From the NCBI GenBank assembly GCA_963855995.1, contig OY979730.1, positions 1,426,501 through 1,490,500 of the forward strand: a stretch of 64,000 bases of DNA. Direction: 5' to 3'. Positions 14,274 to 28,854 of the stretch are shown here, piece after piece (position 1 is the first letter of the stretch; every line of letters begins with the position of its first letter). The DNA is from Muricea muricata. Taxonomy: Eukaryota; Cnidaria; Anthozoa; Malacalcyonacea; Plexauridae. A program made the translations under genes and the position numbers. The notes beneath the pieces were generated by a model. It did no database searches and was not told the DNA's origin. It saw nothing but the letters and a program-made list of their open reading frames with translations.

Positions 14274-15465
14274 ATAGCAAAACTTCACAGACTTAATGCT
14301 CTATTAATTGTAGTCTTGTACTTTCGGTATTCACTAGGTTTGCACGTTGCGTGCTTCTGTACATTATATCTCATTCATTAATTACAATACAATACGTGCT
14401 ATATATATACATTGAATTATATTTATTTTGATTGCATAAATACATCAGCGTTGCGTGTATCCGGCGCTCTCAAGACGCCACTTTGAACTGGACACACAAG
14501 CAATTAAATTGCTAGAGATACTTGTGTTTGTAAGAATTAAAAAGAAATTTGCCGCATTGTGAAGGACGAATTTGACATTTCCTGCACTTGTGTTTGCAAC
14601 AAGATCAATATACGGCGCTTCCTGGCGCTCTTACAATGACACGATGTGTAAACTATAGACTGTAGTGTGTTACACGCCTTTTCTAATTTATTGTATCTTA
14701 ACCATACATCATTGCCGATTTTTATTGTTCTTTTTGCGATGCGTTTGCTGAAAAGCGTTTCCTAAAACACGATTTGATAAAATGAAATTAAAATTCAGTT
14801 TAGTGGAAAAGCCAAATTATTATTCTAATAATCAATTTGCGTGCACGTGTTTTCACCAGACAATTGTTGTACGCATTGCAAAACTTCGCAGAACTTGAAC
14901 TGATTAATTTAAATTAAAAATCTTATCCAGATTATTTGTTATTAGTGTACGTATTTCAAATAGCAATATGTATATAAATGTTGTACTGAAAATAAGATTG
15001 TGATTTGCGCTAACAATCCCAATAATTCACTGGATACATATAGCTGATGTGACCGTGAGTAAAATCCTGGAACTAGCTACCAAATAGAGATCCATTTTGT
15101 TGTTTTTTTAATTACTTATATCTTTTGTTTTCCTTTGCGAAACTTGTTCAAACTTAGTAACTACCTTTAATAAAGAAAATTATAAGTTTACCAGAAATTT
15201 AGAAACAAAGTAAAATATATTTCATGAGAAATTTGATAATTTGGATCGAAAAATGGATTTTTATTTGACAACTAGTGCCAGTACTTTTCCGTGTTTTTAG
15301 ATCAGCTGGGTATCTTATTGACTCGCAACGTTCGGATTGGGTGCAAGCTTCTACCAAATTGTGCTCCTGGGTTGCAGCTCATGTTAAGATCACGTTTTGC
15401 AATAGAACCTTATGTTTATTGCAATAAGCTACTCTTGTACTATGTGTGTGATAAGCCATTGTAGA

Positions 15466-15572
15466 TAGAGCTGCAATACTTTGTTTATCACAATAATATG
15501 GTTTGTCACAAAAATAGATAGGTAGGGCTGCAATACTTTCCTTGAAATATGGTTTAATTGTCACAAAAATAG
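15466..15572. repeat. two-copy tandem repeat of about 52 bp
   Basis: Copy 1 (15466-15517) and copy 2 (15522-15572) share AGRGCTGCAATACTTT at the start, ATATGGTTT in the middle and GTCACAAAAATAG at the end, with a few substitutions and small indels. Confidence 0.65.
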
Positions 15573-16259
15573 TCCACCATATAGAGCGTGCAGCACCTGC
15601 AGTCTCCAGGCTTGTCGCCCCAATAACTCATGGGCATTTAAGACAGTGATTACGTGGATTGCAATGTTTGTCAACGATAAGGGCAACTGAAGAAAAACTC
15701 AGATTACGGTTTAACCATAGATGCATGTGTTGTACACTAATTATGCTATTTTCACGATGCAAAGATCTATAATACGCGAGCTTTGCATGCATGCAGACTG
15801 ACTAAATTAGATCGGAAACTCTTTGCAATTATTTGTCCCATAAGGATTGCTATACAGTTCTTGCATCCTATCATTCAACACACCTCCTCAGACTGCGGTG
15901 TAAACTTCTGCGGGGCATTGCGGAATGAGGTTAAGACGTCTGGTGCAACTGCAATATGTTGCGGTGATGCTGGATAAAAATTCGGCGCGAGACACATTAA
16001 GTGGGTGGTAATTATTTTAACGTTTTCATTTGCAAAAGAGGCAGCTTGTCAGGACTTGAAAAACAGAAGAGGCGCTGCTTGTCTTTTATTTTTAAGTACT
16101 AGTGATTATGCACTAAGCATTTCTTCACACTTTTAGATTTTTTTACGCTTTTATAAATGCGACAGGTTTTATTCTAAAGTTCAAAAAGTTTATGAGAGGT
16201 TTAATTGGGTTAGAGGAAGCTTGGGAATTTTAACAAGGTTTTAAGATTTTTTTCATTTG

Positions 16260-16560
16260 TGTGTCAAGGTAAGGTGAGGTGGATTGGGGTAAGGGGACGC
16301 ATAGTAATGCGTGGTGAGGCTAGCTGAATTGAGTTGAGGTGTAAGGTATAAAGTATGACCTGGGATAAGGTAACTGGTCAGATGAGGAGGTGGGTCCAGC
16401 TTAAAGTGTGAGGTAAGGTGAGGTGAAGTATGGTGAGATTAGATTAGATAAGCAACTTGTTTGTGGGAGGTGGATTGAGGTGTAAGCTTTTGTATAAAGT
16501 GTGAGGTTAGATTGAGATGAATTGTGGTGAGGTGTGGTCAGGCGAGGAGAGGTCAGTAAA
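16260..16560. repeat. decayed GGTGA/GGTAA-type pentanucleotide tract
   Basis: Dense AAGGTGAGGT, GGTGTGGT and GTGAGGT words in an otherwise AT-rich region. The flanks of the young (TGTGG)n array near 58.1 kb have the same texture, so this looks like an old array eroded by point mutation. Confidence 0.55.
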
Positions 16561-17522
16561 GTACTCAAAGCTCGACCATTGTCCATAGTAAAACAGTTCT
16601 ATAGTACAACTGGCAAATAAAATAATTGGCAAAAATAATGCGTAGGCATGCAGTAAGCCATACAATTCTGTTTTTGGATTCGTCTTGTCTTAGGCGTATA
16701 CCCCGTGTTTGCTTTTCCTGTCATTCTTTTAGTGCGTGTAAAATTCATGTCATTTTATTTTATTTTGTATGAGGATTTAATTTGAAATAATACAATGTTT
16801 ATTGTTAATATGTGCACGCATTCGACCTGCAAATAGATTATATTATGTATATAGAGAAAGAAAATTAAAATCTGAACACTAGGAGTTCCTTAGATATTAT
16901 TTCTTGTGGGTTTAAGGGTTTAATATTTATCATGGTTCAAGCATACAGCTATTCCAAAAAAAGTTTGTTTAAACTCTATGCGCGAAGGGGATAATGGGTA
17001 ACTTATATTTAGAGTGTTAATTACAATGTTTTAATTCTAAGGCATGCAGTGAACACATTTGGCCTATCAAAGACAACCTTTTTAAAATTATGCAGTTTGA
17101 ATTATTATTTGCTGTGGAAGTTGATTAGTTGAATACTGTCCCTCACTGTCATGATATCATATGCGTATATTGTATTGTACTATCAAATACGGATATTCCG
17201 GGGTGTAATCAGTATCTTAGGACCGCCTCATGCAGATATCTGCTTACTTGCATGTTTTTGCGAGTTATTTTTTTAACCGGTATTTGTTTTTATATTCGGC
17301 TTGTTTTTTAACTACAGATATATTGTATCACAAAAAAGAAGCAAAAATACAGGCGCGGGCGGATCAATTTCATTACACACCCCATGTAGTCTCAGTTTCC
17401 CGAAAACCGCGCTGGCGACAATCGGCATAAACGCTTTTACATTCATGAATGGCGGTTGGTGGAAGATCTGGAACAATCTCGCTGAGTGTTCTCACACGAA
17501 ACAATGCATGATGCGGCAAAAT

Positions 17523-17944
17523 CAAAGTAGCATATGAGAGTTTATGAGAGCTGTAATATATATATGCAACATGAGCTCCTCCTCTGAATTTACTATATCA
17601 GTAAATTCTTAAACGCTTCTGAATTTACTAATATAGTAAATTCGCGACAATGTAGTGCGCCGTAACAATTAGCCACGGACCAAACATTTTTAAAGTAAGA
17701 TTCACTTTAATGGGTGCACAGTCGGGGCGGTGGAGAGGTGGGAGTACATACAGGATTAGGTTTAGGATTAGGGTTAGGCTTGTCGTAAATTTATCATATC
17801 AGTAAATTTGAAGGCTTTTACCAATTTACTGATATAGTAAATTCGGATGAGGAGCTCAGGAGCTTATGCTGTATATATCGCGTACGGTTTGTTTGCACTA
17901 AAGCCCGGACCAAAGTAGGATATGAGAGTTTATGAGAGCAGTAA
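17523..17944. mobile_element. foldback element bounded by 34-bp direct repeats
   Basis: The inner foldback spans about 17573-17857. Its left end, GAGCTCCTCCTCTGAATTTA, is repeated inverted at the right end. Each arm also carries a smaller TACTATATCAGTAAATT-type palindrome. The core contains GGATTAGGGTTAGG. Outside the foldback, the direct repeats 17523-17556 and 17911-17944 share CAAAGTAG, ATATGAGAGTTTATGAGAGC and GTAA. The direct repeats are too long for an ordinary target-site duplication and may be part of the element. No coding capacity. Confidence 0.6.
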
Positions 17945-20900
17945 CTCGCTCGAGCTTGATCTAGTAGTGTTCACATCCATTATACAGTTCAAGTTTAGAA
18001 TCAGAGTCGATGAAGAAGAGCTCTTGCTCGTTTCACCAGTCAATTCAAGAGTTGAATTTTGGCAGTTATAATATTACGAGTGGAGTGTACTAAATTTTTA
18101 AATAGTGTCGTCAGGATTTACTGGCAGTGGTTCCAGGAAGGCTTCAACTTCAATTTTAACGCGGTATGAGATTTGAGAAATATCTCATGCAAACTTTGGC
18201 GTTCTACTCTCATCAACTCTCTTTGACCAGGGCTTATGTTCATGTCGCAATGTAACCTAGCTATTATAAAAACAACAAAACAAATTCGACCGGCCCCTAT
18301 AGCTATATACACATATTCCCAGTTTAAAATTGGAATCAATTAAGACAAAAAGGGAAAACAGAATTAAAATATTCAACAATAAAATATTCAGGCGCAACTA
18401 TATACGTAATACTGTACGAAGAATTGGATTGACACATGTTTCGGAAAGCAACTGGGAAAAGGTTAAATTAAGCAATTTCTAGGACGTTAAACGATTGCTG
18501 CAAAGACTGCAATCTGTTCTTGAAAAATGTATACCTAAACCACCTCCTTAAAAGCATAAGTAAAATATTTGTGCTCTATATTTTAGCTTCGGATTTCTAA
18601 CGACTAAAGAAATTATTATGTTCAATATAGGACAAAAATTAGAACAGTGAATATTAGGAATTTAAAATAATTATGAATCTCTTAATGTAGAAGCGCATTA
18701 GACGCTTTTACTACCATGTTGTCAAGGACTTGGTTTAAGTGTGCATTGCAAAATTAATAACGTGTAAATGTTGCGGCTGCATGCCGGATATTTGTACATT
18801 CAACAGAGATTATTTCAGTCTTTCTCCCACCCCGACCCTATTCTATTGCGTGTTTTGTAGGTGTTAACTCTGTATAAACGGGAAGGAAGTGCATATAGTT
18901 GAACAGTACATTCAAAAGGTTTACAGTACAATAACAATGACTGGGTCGCCATTTTGGCTAACATCTTTAAAGTTAAACTTTTGTGAGTGGTTGGATATAA
19001 CAATAAAAGACAATAAACTATAGAAATTGGTTTTCTAAAGAACGAATCACAAACAATGATGACTTTTGTTTCAAAGTCCAATCAGAAGGCCTGATCATTT
19101 TGTATTTACCGCAGTGATTTGTTAGTCTGAGCTCAAAGTACTTCAGCGCCAAAACTCTTGGAGAAATCTCATGCATATTTTTAATAGCAATATTTGAAAC
19201 TTATAAGCTTGCAGTAAATAATTTGAATTGAGCTGTTTCGGCAGAAATTGTACTGTATTACAAAACCAACAAAATTTTTTAAATCTATCTTTTGTGCGTG
19301 ATCTCATATTTAGTATATAGAAAATTTTTCCGTATGTCTTATAATAGGAAACTGTAAATTAAGACCGAATTTCCCCCCAGGTTACCTTCCCAGGAGATTA
19401 TTGACGGACGAGAACACAACAAACACCTTAACACGTCAAAGAACATATAGTTTTGTTTTAGTTAGTCTAGACAGGGATAGGTGCAGGTACATAGGACTGG
19501 TGCATGCGTGCATTTTTGCACGTACGGTCGTTGAATGTAGACGTTGTCCTATCTTTATGCTATCAATTGGTGTTTTGAAACCTCTCGGGTGGCAAGCCGA
19601 CCACTAAAAGGATAATTACATTTTGCGTGTGAAAGAATAATTACATTTATGCGAAATCATAAAGCACCACCGTGAGATTGCTCTTGAAATAAGCAGGTTA
19701 TGGAAGCAATGTTAAGGCAAGGCTATTAAACCTACACAATAATATGCTATATCTATTCATCTAAATATGTGCTCTAATATGCTGTACATGGAGAACTCTT
19801 CACAATTTCCTGAACCATGACCTACTTCTGCCTGCATGCATCTCACAAAACTAAGGAATCGATGTATTGCAATGCACAAACAGAAAGAATTGAACAAAAT
19901 AGAAAAGCCTTAACCTTTATAAAATATCAATATATTTAGTATGTTTCCAATGGTGTTATGTATGAGTAACAAATTTAATAAATAGTTCATGCTTGATTGC
20001 ATGCTCGTTTTCCACTAAAAAAATCTCGGCGAATTTTGGCAATAAAAGACAAAAAAATTCATTAAAAGTTATTCGAAATTAATAAGAGAATTTCTCCCGA
20101 GCAAAATGGATTCTTTGCACAAGATGTAACTTCATTATTTTTTAGCAAAGTGCTTAATATTCAAGCTAAATTAACATACTGCGAGAATTTTTTCAGTGCA
20201 AGGATATGTAGTATTTTTTTGTTTCTCCATTTGCTGGTGATTGCAATACGATCAGGATATTTTAGTATACAATATATTTAGGATATTGTCTGTCATAGAG
20301 AGATTTCAAGATCAACAGATTTAATTTTAAGATTGGAGAGTGCTTATGAGTTATGTATGCACTTATGCAAAAAGTGCTGGGTTTACCTAATATTCAAATG
20401 AAACTCTCTCAAGTATTATATAGTGTTGCTCGAGATTCAAGTGTCACAATAACACACTTGTCTCGCCCAAGGTTTAATTTGATGCAGTCACGTTCGTTGT
20501 ACATTGAAATGTTGGCCTATATCAATGATTATTTTCAACAATTATGTTCAAATTGCGAACCACTATCTTGGATTATTCCATCAAGCAGCTATTCTCTTTC
20601 TTTTTCTAAAGGAACATTGTACGTTTTAATTAATGAAAGAACGGTGAAGTGACTCGATCCTCACTTTACATGGCTGCATATGGCCATTTCACAGTCAACA
20701 AGCATTGCAGGTAAACTACAATTAATTTACTTAGCTTTAAATATGTGTTTCACTCATCTTGTTTGTGAAGTGCTCCCAAACCACTTCACTCGGGCATATC
20801 TGTCGACCATATTGCAAAATGTTTTTTCTCAAAACTATAATGTGTAGGAGTTCTTGTTTGCGCCAAACTGATGAGTAGGACAAGGTCGTAAAAAGTCACG

Positions 20901-23900
20901 CATGTGAACGGTCCATGAATTGACACCCAAACAACGCAGTTTATCGTAATTTCTCGCACGATAATGTTATGCGTATATCGTTTCTTGTTATGTAAAGATA
21001 TCAGGAAAATCGTGAGTGTAGCTGATCGGCTTAATCAAAAGTCACGCATCTGCGCCTATGATCCGCGAAGAAGGCCAAAATATTTTCTTATAATTACTGC
21101 AATCACAGATAATGTACTGTACAATATGTGTACAAATGTATGTGGGCAACATGTTCAGTAGTTGAATCAGGTTGTCTCCTTACCTCATTTTACTCCAGAC
21201 TGTACTGGATGTAGCTGTATACTTCGGTCGGTGGCCCCTTGTTCTTAGGAATTTTAACCGTCTTCCGTTTAACTCGTTGAAAATCGTGCTTAAATGAATC
21301 GCCTGCAATTCGCAGGTTCCATGAATTAAGTGCAGGGACGAAAACCTAGCCAAAACTCCGTACGTTTGTCAGTGTTGTGTTTTCATCGAAGGCAGAGCCA
21401 TGTCAGTTGTATTTTGCCTTTTAATTCGTCCGCGACTACCTTCTGGCTTCTGTTATTTGTACATCTTGTAGTGAACTGCATCCAAAGAGACTGGCTAGTT
21501 TATGATATGTCAGGTTAGGCAGGAGGTACACACAGCACAAATAGTATAACTTGGTACAAACTGACTCTGTGTTTATAATGATAAAGCTCCTATTTCTTGC
21601 CGCACCTTGCTCAGTTTTGTATATGTTGGACTGTCTTCTTGATCTATTACTGTGCATCTTTCGAGCAGAATGAAGGAGTTGTATTCACGTCTGTACCAGT
21701 TTATAAAAACTTTACACAATTCACAAACTGTTCGTGAAAAGTGCCTGCCAGGTATTTCGAAGAACGTGTCAAGCGCTCTCTCTCTATAGCCGGAACTTTG
21801 CTTCTTTATCGTCACCCCACATTTGTTTATCCTAAAAGCCGAACGGCTCTTAAGTCTTAACCGGCGAAGAACAGGAACGGCGTGTTGTAGGCTCGATCCC
21901 CGTTGTAAAAAAAACTACATTATTGTTTTAATTATTTAGCTGGGAACATTGAAGCTACTGCGCTGGCGGAACTTAATCTAAACATGTGCAGCTATCGATC
22001 CGCTATAGAAAATGCCATCTATATGTTGGAGTTGTATCGCACGGTATCGTCACAACAGATTTTTTCCTGGCGCAAATATGATCAGCAGGTCCACGTTCAC
22101 TTCTCCCATATCTACTCAACTAGACAACTACCCAACTATCTTGGAGCACATTCGAAACGTTTGTATCTCACTTATAGCAAACTGCATATCCGGCATACTA
22201 TAGTATTACACCCCAAGCATGAAAATACACCCTTCACACTTTTGAGTTATTGTAAATATTGCTTACTAAGATGACCTTTACAAGTGAACTGAGTCTTGAG
22301 AGCCTCGGGTTTGCAGCAGTGGAAGAGAAATGCTGTAAAAGCATTGGATAGTATAGCTACTAATTTGACATTGTGCCAGTGAAGGAATACAGGAATTTAA
22401 GCAATATTTCTGGTATTATATTTGATTTATCCGACGTTTACCCCGCACTATTTAGCATCGTCGACCATATTAAATTATCAAGCAATTCTTACCTCTTAAA
22501 GTTTTCATAGTAATTCCCTTGAAAGCGGTTCAAATTTGACATAGTGCATTCGAAGAGTTGCTTCTACTAGGACTACTAAAGCTTCAGGTCAAGCATCGTT
22601 GTTGTTACCCAGTCCACGACGCGCGCTCTTTGTTGGGGTAATGAAAGGTAGATATAATATATACACGCAAATCTGTGGGGCACCTCCTCGTAAAGGGGGC
22701 ATTACGCGTCATATTTTATCCCCATTTGAAAGTATGCCAATTCTTAGCTTAAACCAGTGTATGCTATACTTTCAATTCAGCCACTTGAGACACGTATTAG
22801 GGAAATCAGCCATTGCTTTACAGAGAGTCAATTCACAAGGACCTATAGTGCCTGGGTGGACACATTGGATTTTATCAATTTAATGAAGAAGTAGTACGTA
22901 TACATAAATAGAGTTAGTTGCTTACGACATGTGTGTAATGAAACTTGTGTAAAGACGATGTGTAATATTGTCTTGAGACAATGTGGAATGTATAATTCAT
23001 ATACATGCAGGGGATAATCAAACCCATTTTTGTGTTTAATTGCCGTCATATACTAGTAAATTTTCTTGGTTATGCATTATAGTTTATGTTCCTGTCAAAT
23101 ATGAACATGTTAGCACAACGTTTTGGGGGTACAGGCAAGCATTGTTGGGTATGGGGGCTAAATCTTACTATCCATTCTTCAAAGATCTGTAGGAAAATGT
23201 CCACATTGGTAGATCAGTCGGTGATAAGTTGATAATGTATAGTAGTTGGTAAAGAAATAGTAAGTTGTTGGCAAACAACATTGGTTGTTATGTGGTTTAT
23301 CTTATAATATGATATGTATAGTATAATATAGCATAAACTATTTATTGTTTGGCTGTTGCCAGTGTTGGTCAAAGGGGCATATGGGAACATACTAGAACAT
23401 CATATAATGAAATGACATATCAGTCTATTGTATACCAGTTCTACTCCACTGATTCAGTGGCACTATAGTAAATTCAACGGATCATTGATAATATTGTCAC
23501 GCATGCCACCTCTTCTAGTTGTATACTGTTCCCAGACGTTTGATATAAAACATTCCACCGTTCAGTAAATTTTCAATACTATTGATGCGCTACTTTGAAT
23601 TGGTTACCAATGAAGAAATTAGTTTTCATGCAAGTTTTATTTCGTCTCGTCTCTGTGCATAGTTATACCTTTACAAATTGTCTCTTTGAGTGCATTTAAA
23701 TTGTCATAAAGAATTTAGCGAGGTATACAAATATTTCCCGTTGCTACAGGTCAACAAGGATGATTTGTCAAAATTGAAATTAAACAGCATGAGTGTTCTT
23801 GAACAGCGAATATATTGTTGTAATTTGACAATTATAAACACTGCAATAGTTTAGAAATTCTAATTTGTATCAGTGGGAAGACAATGAATTTATCCTGACC

Positions 23901-26900
23901 TTAGATGTTACTATCTATTCCGCGAGTAATGAGAACTTCTGAAAAAAATTGGTGAAGAGACACAATTCGTTGTTATTTTCGCACTTTATATTCTAAATCG
24001 GTTCAGCCTTCAGTAGCCACAATTCTCTCCCATTTCTAATGATTTTTGGCCCAACAACCATAATTCATTGAAAATACGCAGGTGTTCTTGGATCATATCA
24101 ATAACCTGTTTGAATCGTATGTAGATTAAGATTTACGAATGTTCCCTTGGTTCACAGAACACTAAAGGATGACACAAGAGTCAACAGAACAATTGTCATG
24201 TAGTTTTACTTGGACCACGTTTGCCACAATACAACCGGTTGTTCGATTCTATGAAAGACGGATCAGTCGGTGTTGGATGATTATCCCTTGTCAGTGTAAG
24301 ACAAGGCAGTCAACCCAGCTAAATATAAACAAATAAAGATGATAAGATTTAGGTATCTTGCACGAAAGCTTCTGTAAAATGTACAAGCAACACGACAAGA
24401 CAAATAATTCACTATTTTAACTCGTTCAAACATGGGAAGTCATGTAGTAAAGCTGTGCACACATAGAACACGAGTTGGCTTGCACTTTTAGAGCTATTAG
24501 CATTATACAAAGTATATAAACACGCTGAGTACAAATACGATTTGCCCCTATTTTCAGTTCAGTTTGGTTACTGAAAATTCACCTGTAACATAATCGTCCT
24601 TTGAATGGAGTAGACAGGTGTAATATAATAATATAATACCCTAGTATAATACCCTAGTATAATACCCTAGTAGTATAATATATGTAAACTATACTATTCA
24701 CTCAATCAAAACGTCATTTACCAATTGGTCATGCAGTCTTAGCATTTATAAGATATTCGATTCGATCGTGTGCAATATTTTACCAATCTGGCACCTATGC
24801 TGTGGACTAGTGCTAAATCTACTAGTCTTGTTCATCAGTCTGTGGAAAAATCTGGAATCTTTACGTATAGGATACATATCGTGCCTGCCGGTAAATGGGC
24901 CTTTAGAGAGAAATAAAGCTATTTCTTATGCGAGTAAGTTTGTTGAGCATGCAAGAATTTAGTGACAGTGAAAGTCAGGTTGCATTAGTTGGAATAAAAT
25001 GGCTAGGCAAAATACTAATACGTATATACTCTGATGATACAGCTTGTCGAAATTTAGCATGGTCGTCAAGCAGGATCGAAAGTTTAGTTAAAATATATTA
25101 CTATTTTAACGATGCAAGGAAAATTATTTACTAAGTGAGTAGGGTTTGTCGATCGTGCGTCCGTATTCGAAGCTAACTGATCAACCTCTTTTAGTCGATC
25201 TTATACTGAGTTGACCTTCGTGGCGAGTTGAAAGGACCTGTCAGAGATAATCTCAACTAGGCTCTTAACAATTCTGTGGAAAAAAACCACACTAGTATCT
25301 GGAGAAAACTTGCAACAGATTGTTGTTATTCAAATAACAACGACATATTGTTCATCCACACTTCGTCTTTTCGGGAATAATACCTGGTTTGGATGTAATC
25401 TTTGGACTTTGATGGTAGTGAGTGGCCAATGGAATCACATACGAACAGTGAGACTCGGTAATTACATTTTCATCGAATTTATAAGCATTTATAATTATGT
25501 TGAGAAATAGGTGATAGGCAGTGCAAAATTTTACTGCATGAACTTATGCTTAATCACTTTAGTGTCAAAAAGTGATTGACATTTTGAAATGTAGCAGACT
25601 TTGAACGTAGGCTGAAAGGTGTAAGCTATCACGAAATATGATTAGCTAAATTCGACGAACATTAGGAATTTTTTTCATTTGATGAATTTGAAAGATTGCC
25701 TATTATATCCATCCAATTACCAGCTCGATGTGTCAAAGTGTATCCGGTAACGTAATAATCTGACATATATATCCATTTCCTTTTCCTTTCAAAAAAGTCC
25801 TGGGAACATCACAACTCGAAGATGAGGCAGCTCAGTTGGCTGTTTTCTGTTCAAGAATACCTAAACCTATGCATATTCTTGTCACAACAGGACTCGTGGC
25901 GTTCTTTGGAATGTTTAAAAGTCTTTGCAGACCTTTAATGTCTTCGAAGAATCCTCAAATTAATTAAAAGCAAAGAAAATCTTTTGATGATCATATGTCA
26001 CTAGTCATCCTTTAAAAATAGTACAAGTTATATTTATAAAGTATTATGTCAATTGTGAGACGTCTTTGAAAGTGCAAATATCTTGGAAAGTTTTCAACTT
26101 TGTTACCGTGAACATTTTATCTCTCTCTGTAACCGATTCCAATGTTTTTGCGGATAAAATCGTCTTAAATCGAAATCTTGCCTTGTTTGTGCTTCTTTGT
26201 CCTACATCGTCGCCAAATATCAAAGAGTATAATTCGGGAAAAAAAACTAACAAAACAAACCTGAAAAACACCGCCTTTAAAGGCAACACCTTTTTGTGGC
26301 CGCCGTAATTATTCTGTAATACTATACTCGAGTCCAACTATATTTCACGTTTCATCGGGTTTTTCTTTTTTTGCGACTTTTGCTTTATATTTGAAAAGAT
26401 TTCGGAGCAAGAAATACCTTGAAACACACGAAACACGAAAACACAAAAGACACGAAAAACCTTGACACGAAATACCTTGCATATTTCCATTGTTGACGTC
26501 TATGATAATCGTGTGACACTAAATCATCGCCATATTCAGTCGACGAGACTTGTTGCTCGCATTTGCTGAACAGTCTTTTCACGAGTGCGCGGTACAAGGA
26601 TCGCAAGTATATGGATCTGCGATTTCGTAATAACTGCGCCATTGTAAACTCTTAATAAAAAATCATATGCAAAAACATTTCAAGGATCATTCTCCCGTAA
26701 TAAACAAAAACAACAAAAAACAAAAAGGTCATTGAACTTAATTTTTAATCCCTCTCCATTCTCTGAAGCATGCAGAATGCAGACTTGCCAAATAAAGGCA
26801 CAATGAAGCATTCAAAAGATATTAAGCCATACTTTACTTGGACCAAGGTAGGTATATGTATTTTTGGCCTGTGTGATTGAACGCCACTCATCCCACTATA

Positions 26901-28284
26901 TACACACTTCACCTGCTAGATCTACTATTGTCCAGATCCCATGAGTAATTAGGTCGGATTAAAAACAAAGTCTGGAAAATTTTAATGCCTTTACTATATC
27001 CACATACTTATAACAAAACCACTTTGATTCAGTTGTCATTAAGCAATAACCTCAGACATTTCATGGCTCTTTACTACTTATTTCTGCAAATTATGATTTG
27101 GGTAGCACCCTTTTTAAGCTTCAGAAATTGTGCTCTGCTCATGTTGTCTTTATACGTAAAACTTTAATCTTTACAGGATTTCCGCCTATGCCATCACATA
27201 TTTCAATAACTTTATTGACCTTTTTTCAGGTCATTCCATTGTCTTAGTTTGCATGCTCTGTTCATTCTTTGGGAGCGCTCTTCACCAGGCGCTTAGCCGA
27301 GTCCATACGATCATGCATCTTTTGACATTGCACCAATGATTTTTTCATTGACTCTGCCGTATTGATGAGTCATTCAACAGGCGAGCAGTGCCAACCATAA
27401 TCACTTGTAGTCGCCACGATTCTTTATATATAAGTACTATGAAGTGTCATGAACAAGGTAATTTATCGAAAATACTCAAACGATACAACAAGATCCTTAT
27501 CGATAAGCTACTCCTGGCTGCCCACAATCAAAAGCGTGGCGTCGACGTTTCAACGGCGAAAGCACTTGACTGAAAAAGATATATGAAAGGATGATGTCCT
27601 TAAACTTTTTACTTGGTATATCGTTGAAATACACACAAACCACATTTCTTAAATTTTATTGCCCAATTTTTAAAAAGAAATATTAATAATTCATAAAGAG
27701 AGTTTTAGGAAATATACAATATTTTATTCATCAATTCATCATTATATTGCAACACGTAGGCTGACCACTTATGGTCACAGTACATAGGGCAACTTTCCTT
27801 GAAGTTTGCAAAACAATCGATGTTATTTTGAATGTGGTTGGAATTCTGTTTCGTTGCTGCCATTCTCATGAATTATAAGAAAAATAGTGAAATATATATT
27901 CTGGCAAAGTATCCCCCTGCCTCTAAATATATCTGTTGGCACAGATCCCCACCTTCTCGTTACATAACATTGTTTTATGCAATCAGAATTCATTTATTTA
28001 TCCGGAGAAGGAAGGGGGGAGGTGTATGCGGTATGGGATCTTAGGCATCTAAACACCAAAGAAAAACTCTTTTATAAATACGTAGAGGTAAATTTTTATG
28101 ATCACATGACCGTGTAAATTACGTTTAAAGTTTTATATTCTTATTCAGCAACATTCCCAATATCAAGGTAATATTAATCAAGAAATCTCAAAAGCAACTC
28201 TAAGCCCCCTTCATATGTGCATATGCCTGCTAAGTCTGCATCTTTTGGTTAGGTGATCAACGAAAGCCTATTAAAAGTGCCCCG
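17945..28284. other. non-coding stretch
   Basis: I find no supported gene here. Open frames of up to 99 codons occur, but they lack plausible starts, splice context and any family resemblance. Minor items are a 13-bp tandem (TATAATACCCTAG, about three copies) at 24638-24675, a tRNA box-B-like GGCTCGATCCC near 21890 without a matching box A, and a degenerate ACACGAAA tract at about 26415-26475. Confidence 0.5.
24638..24675. repeat. 13-bp tandem repeat
   Basis: Three near-perfect copies of TATAATACCCTAG in a row, followed by a partial unit. Confidence 0.65.
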
Positions 28285-28464
28285 ATGTTTTCGCATGGCG
28301 CTACAGATGATAATCTCAGTATTTCCAATGACGTTATTTGTCCTGCCAGATTTTCAGATTTGCGCATCGATCCAAATAACATTGTTCTAATGCTTCAAAG
28401 GGTTCCGCGTCAACAAGTGTTCGCGTTTGCGTCACGGCTGCCATTAAGAGTCGCATTGACGTAA
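28285..28464 (+). CDS. short ORF of 59 codons, unknown, possibly an exon or element relic
   Basis: The frame opens at ATG 28285 and ends at TAA 28462-28464. It also stays open upstream to an acceptor-like TTTTGGTTAG near 28254. The product includes MFSHGATDDNLSISNDVICP, then ARFSDLRIDPNNIVLMLQRV and a basic tail. GC content is visibly above the flanks and the residue mix looks protein-like. I recognise no family. It could be a terminal exon, a transposon remnant, or chance. Confidence 0.2.
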   Translation: MFSHGATDDNLSISNDVICPARFSDLRIDPNNIVLMLQRVPRQQVFAFASRLPLRVALT

Positions 28465-28854
28465 TTTAGAAGAATTACAAATCATGCGCATATTGACATT
28501 GGCATCATAGCACGGTACCGTTAACAGCCAAAAGGTCTCTGCAGTATAACAGGATTTTCGTTTAGCTATTACGGAGGCACGTTATGATTTTCCACTATGT
28601 CTATGTTATAGGGTTGTGGAGGGGAAATTATTCCTATTCTTATTCCTATTTCTCAGACCATGTTTTGAAAAAATTGCGTTGCCTAAGTCCAGACACGCCG
28701 TTGCCTTAGTGGCTGTCTTACGAAGGTCTTAATCCCATTCCAATTTTCCAGTATTTTTACTAATGATTCCGGATGCGTGATGGAATATCCCATTTACCCA
28801 GCAAAAAATATAAACAACTCCAAGCTCTCATTTTACAATAACTTGTCAGGGTCG

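Larger units (their letters stand above)
8447..17522. other. non-coding stretch with minor repeats
   Basis: No supported gene. It contains a C-run at about 13063-13074, a degenerate TATCA-type pentanucleotide patch at 14201-14273, a two-copy tandem repeat at 15466-15572, and a degenerate GGTGA/GGTAA pentanucleotide tract at 16260-16560. A GC-richer patch at 10480-10740 holds two overlapping minus-strand open frames, neither with an ATG start. Confidence 0.5.

Noticed and set aside
21839-21905. tRNA gene suggested by GGCTCGATCCC
   Set aside because: Only a box-B-like motif; no box A at the right distance and no cloverleaf.
22599-22883. 94-codon plus-strand frame
   Set aside because: Non-ATG start, no splice context, no recognised family; consistent with chance.
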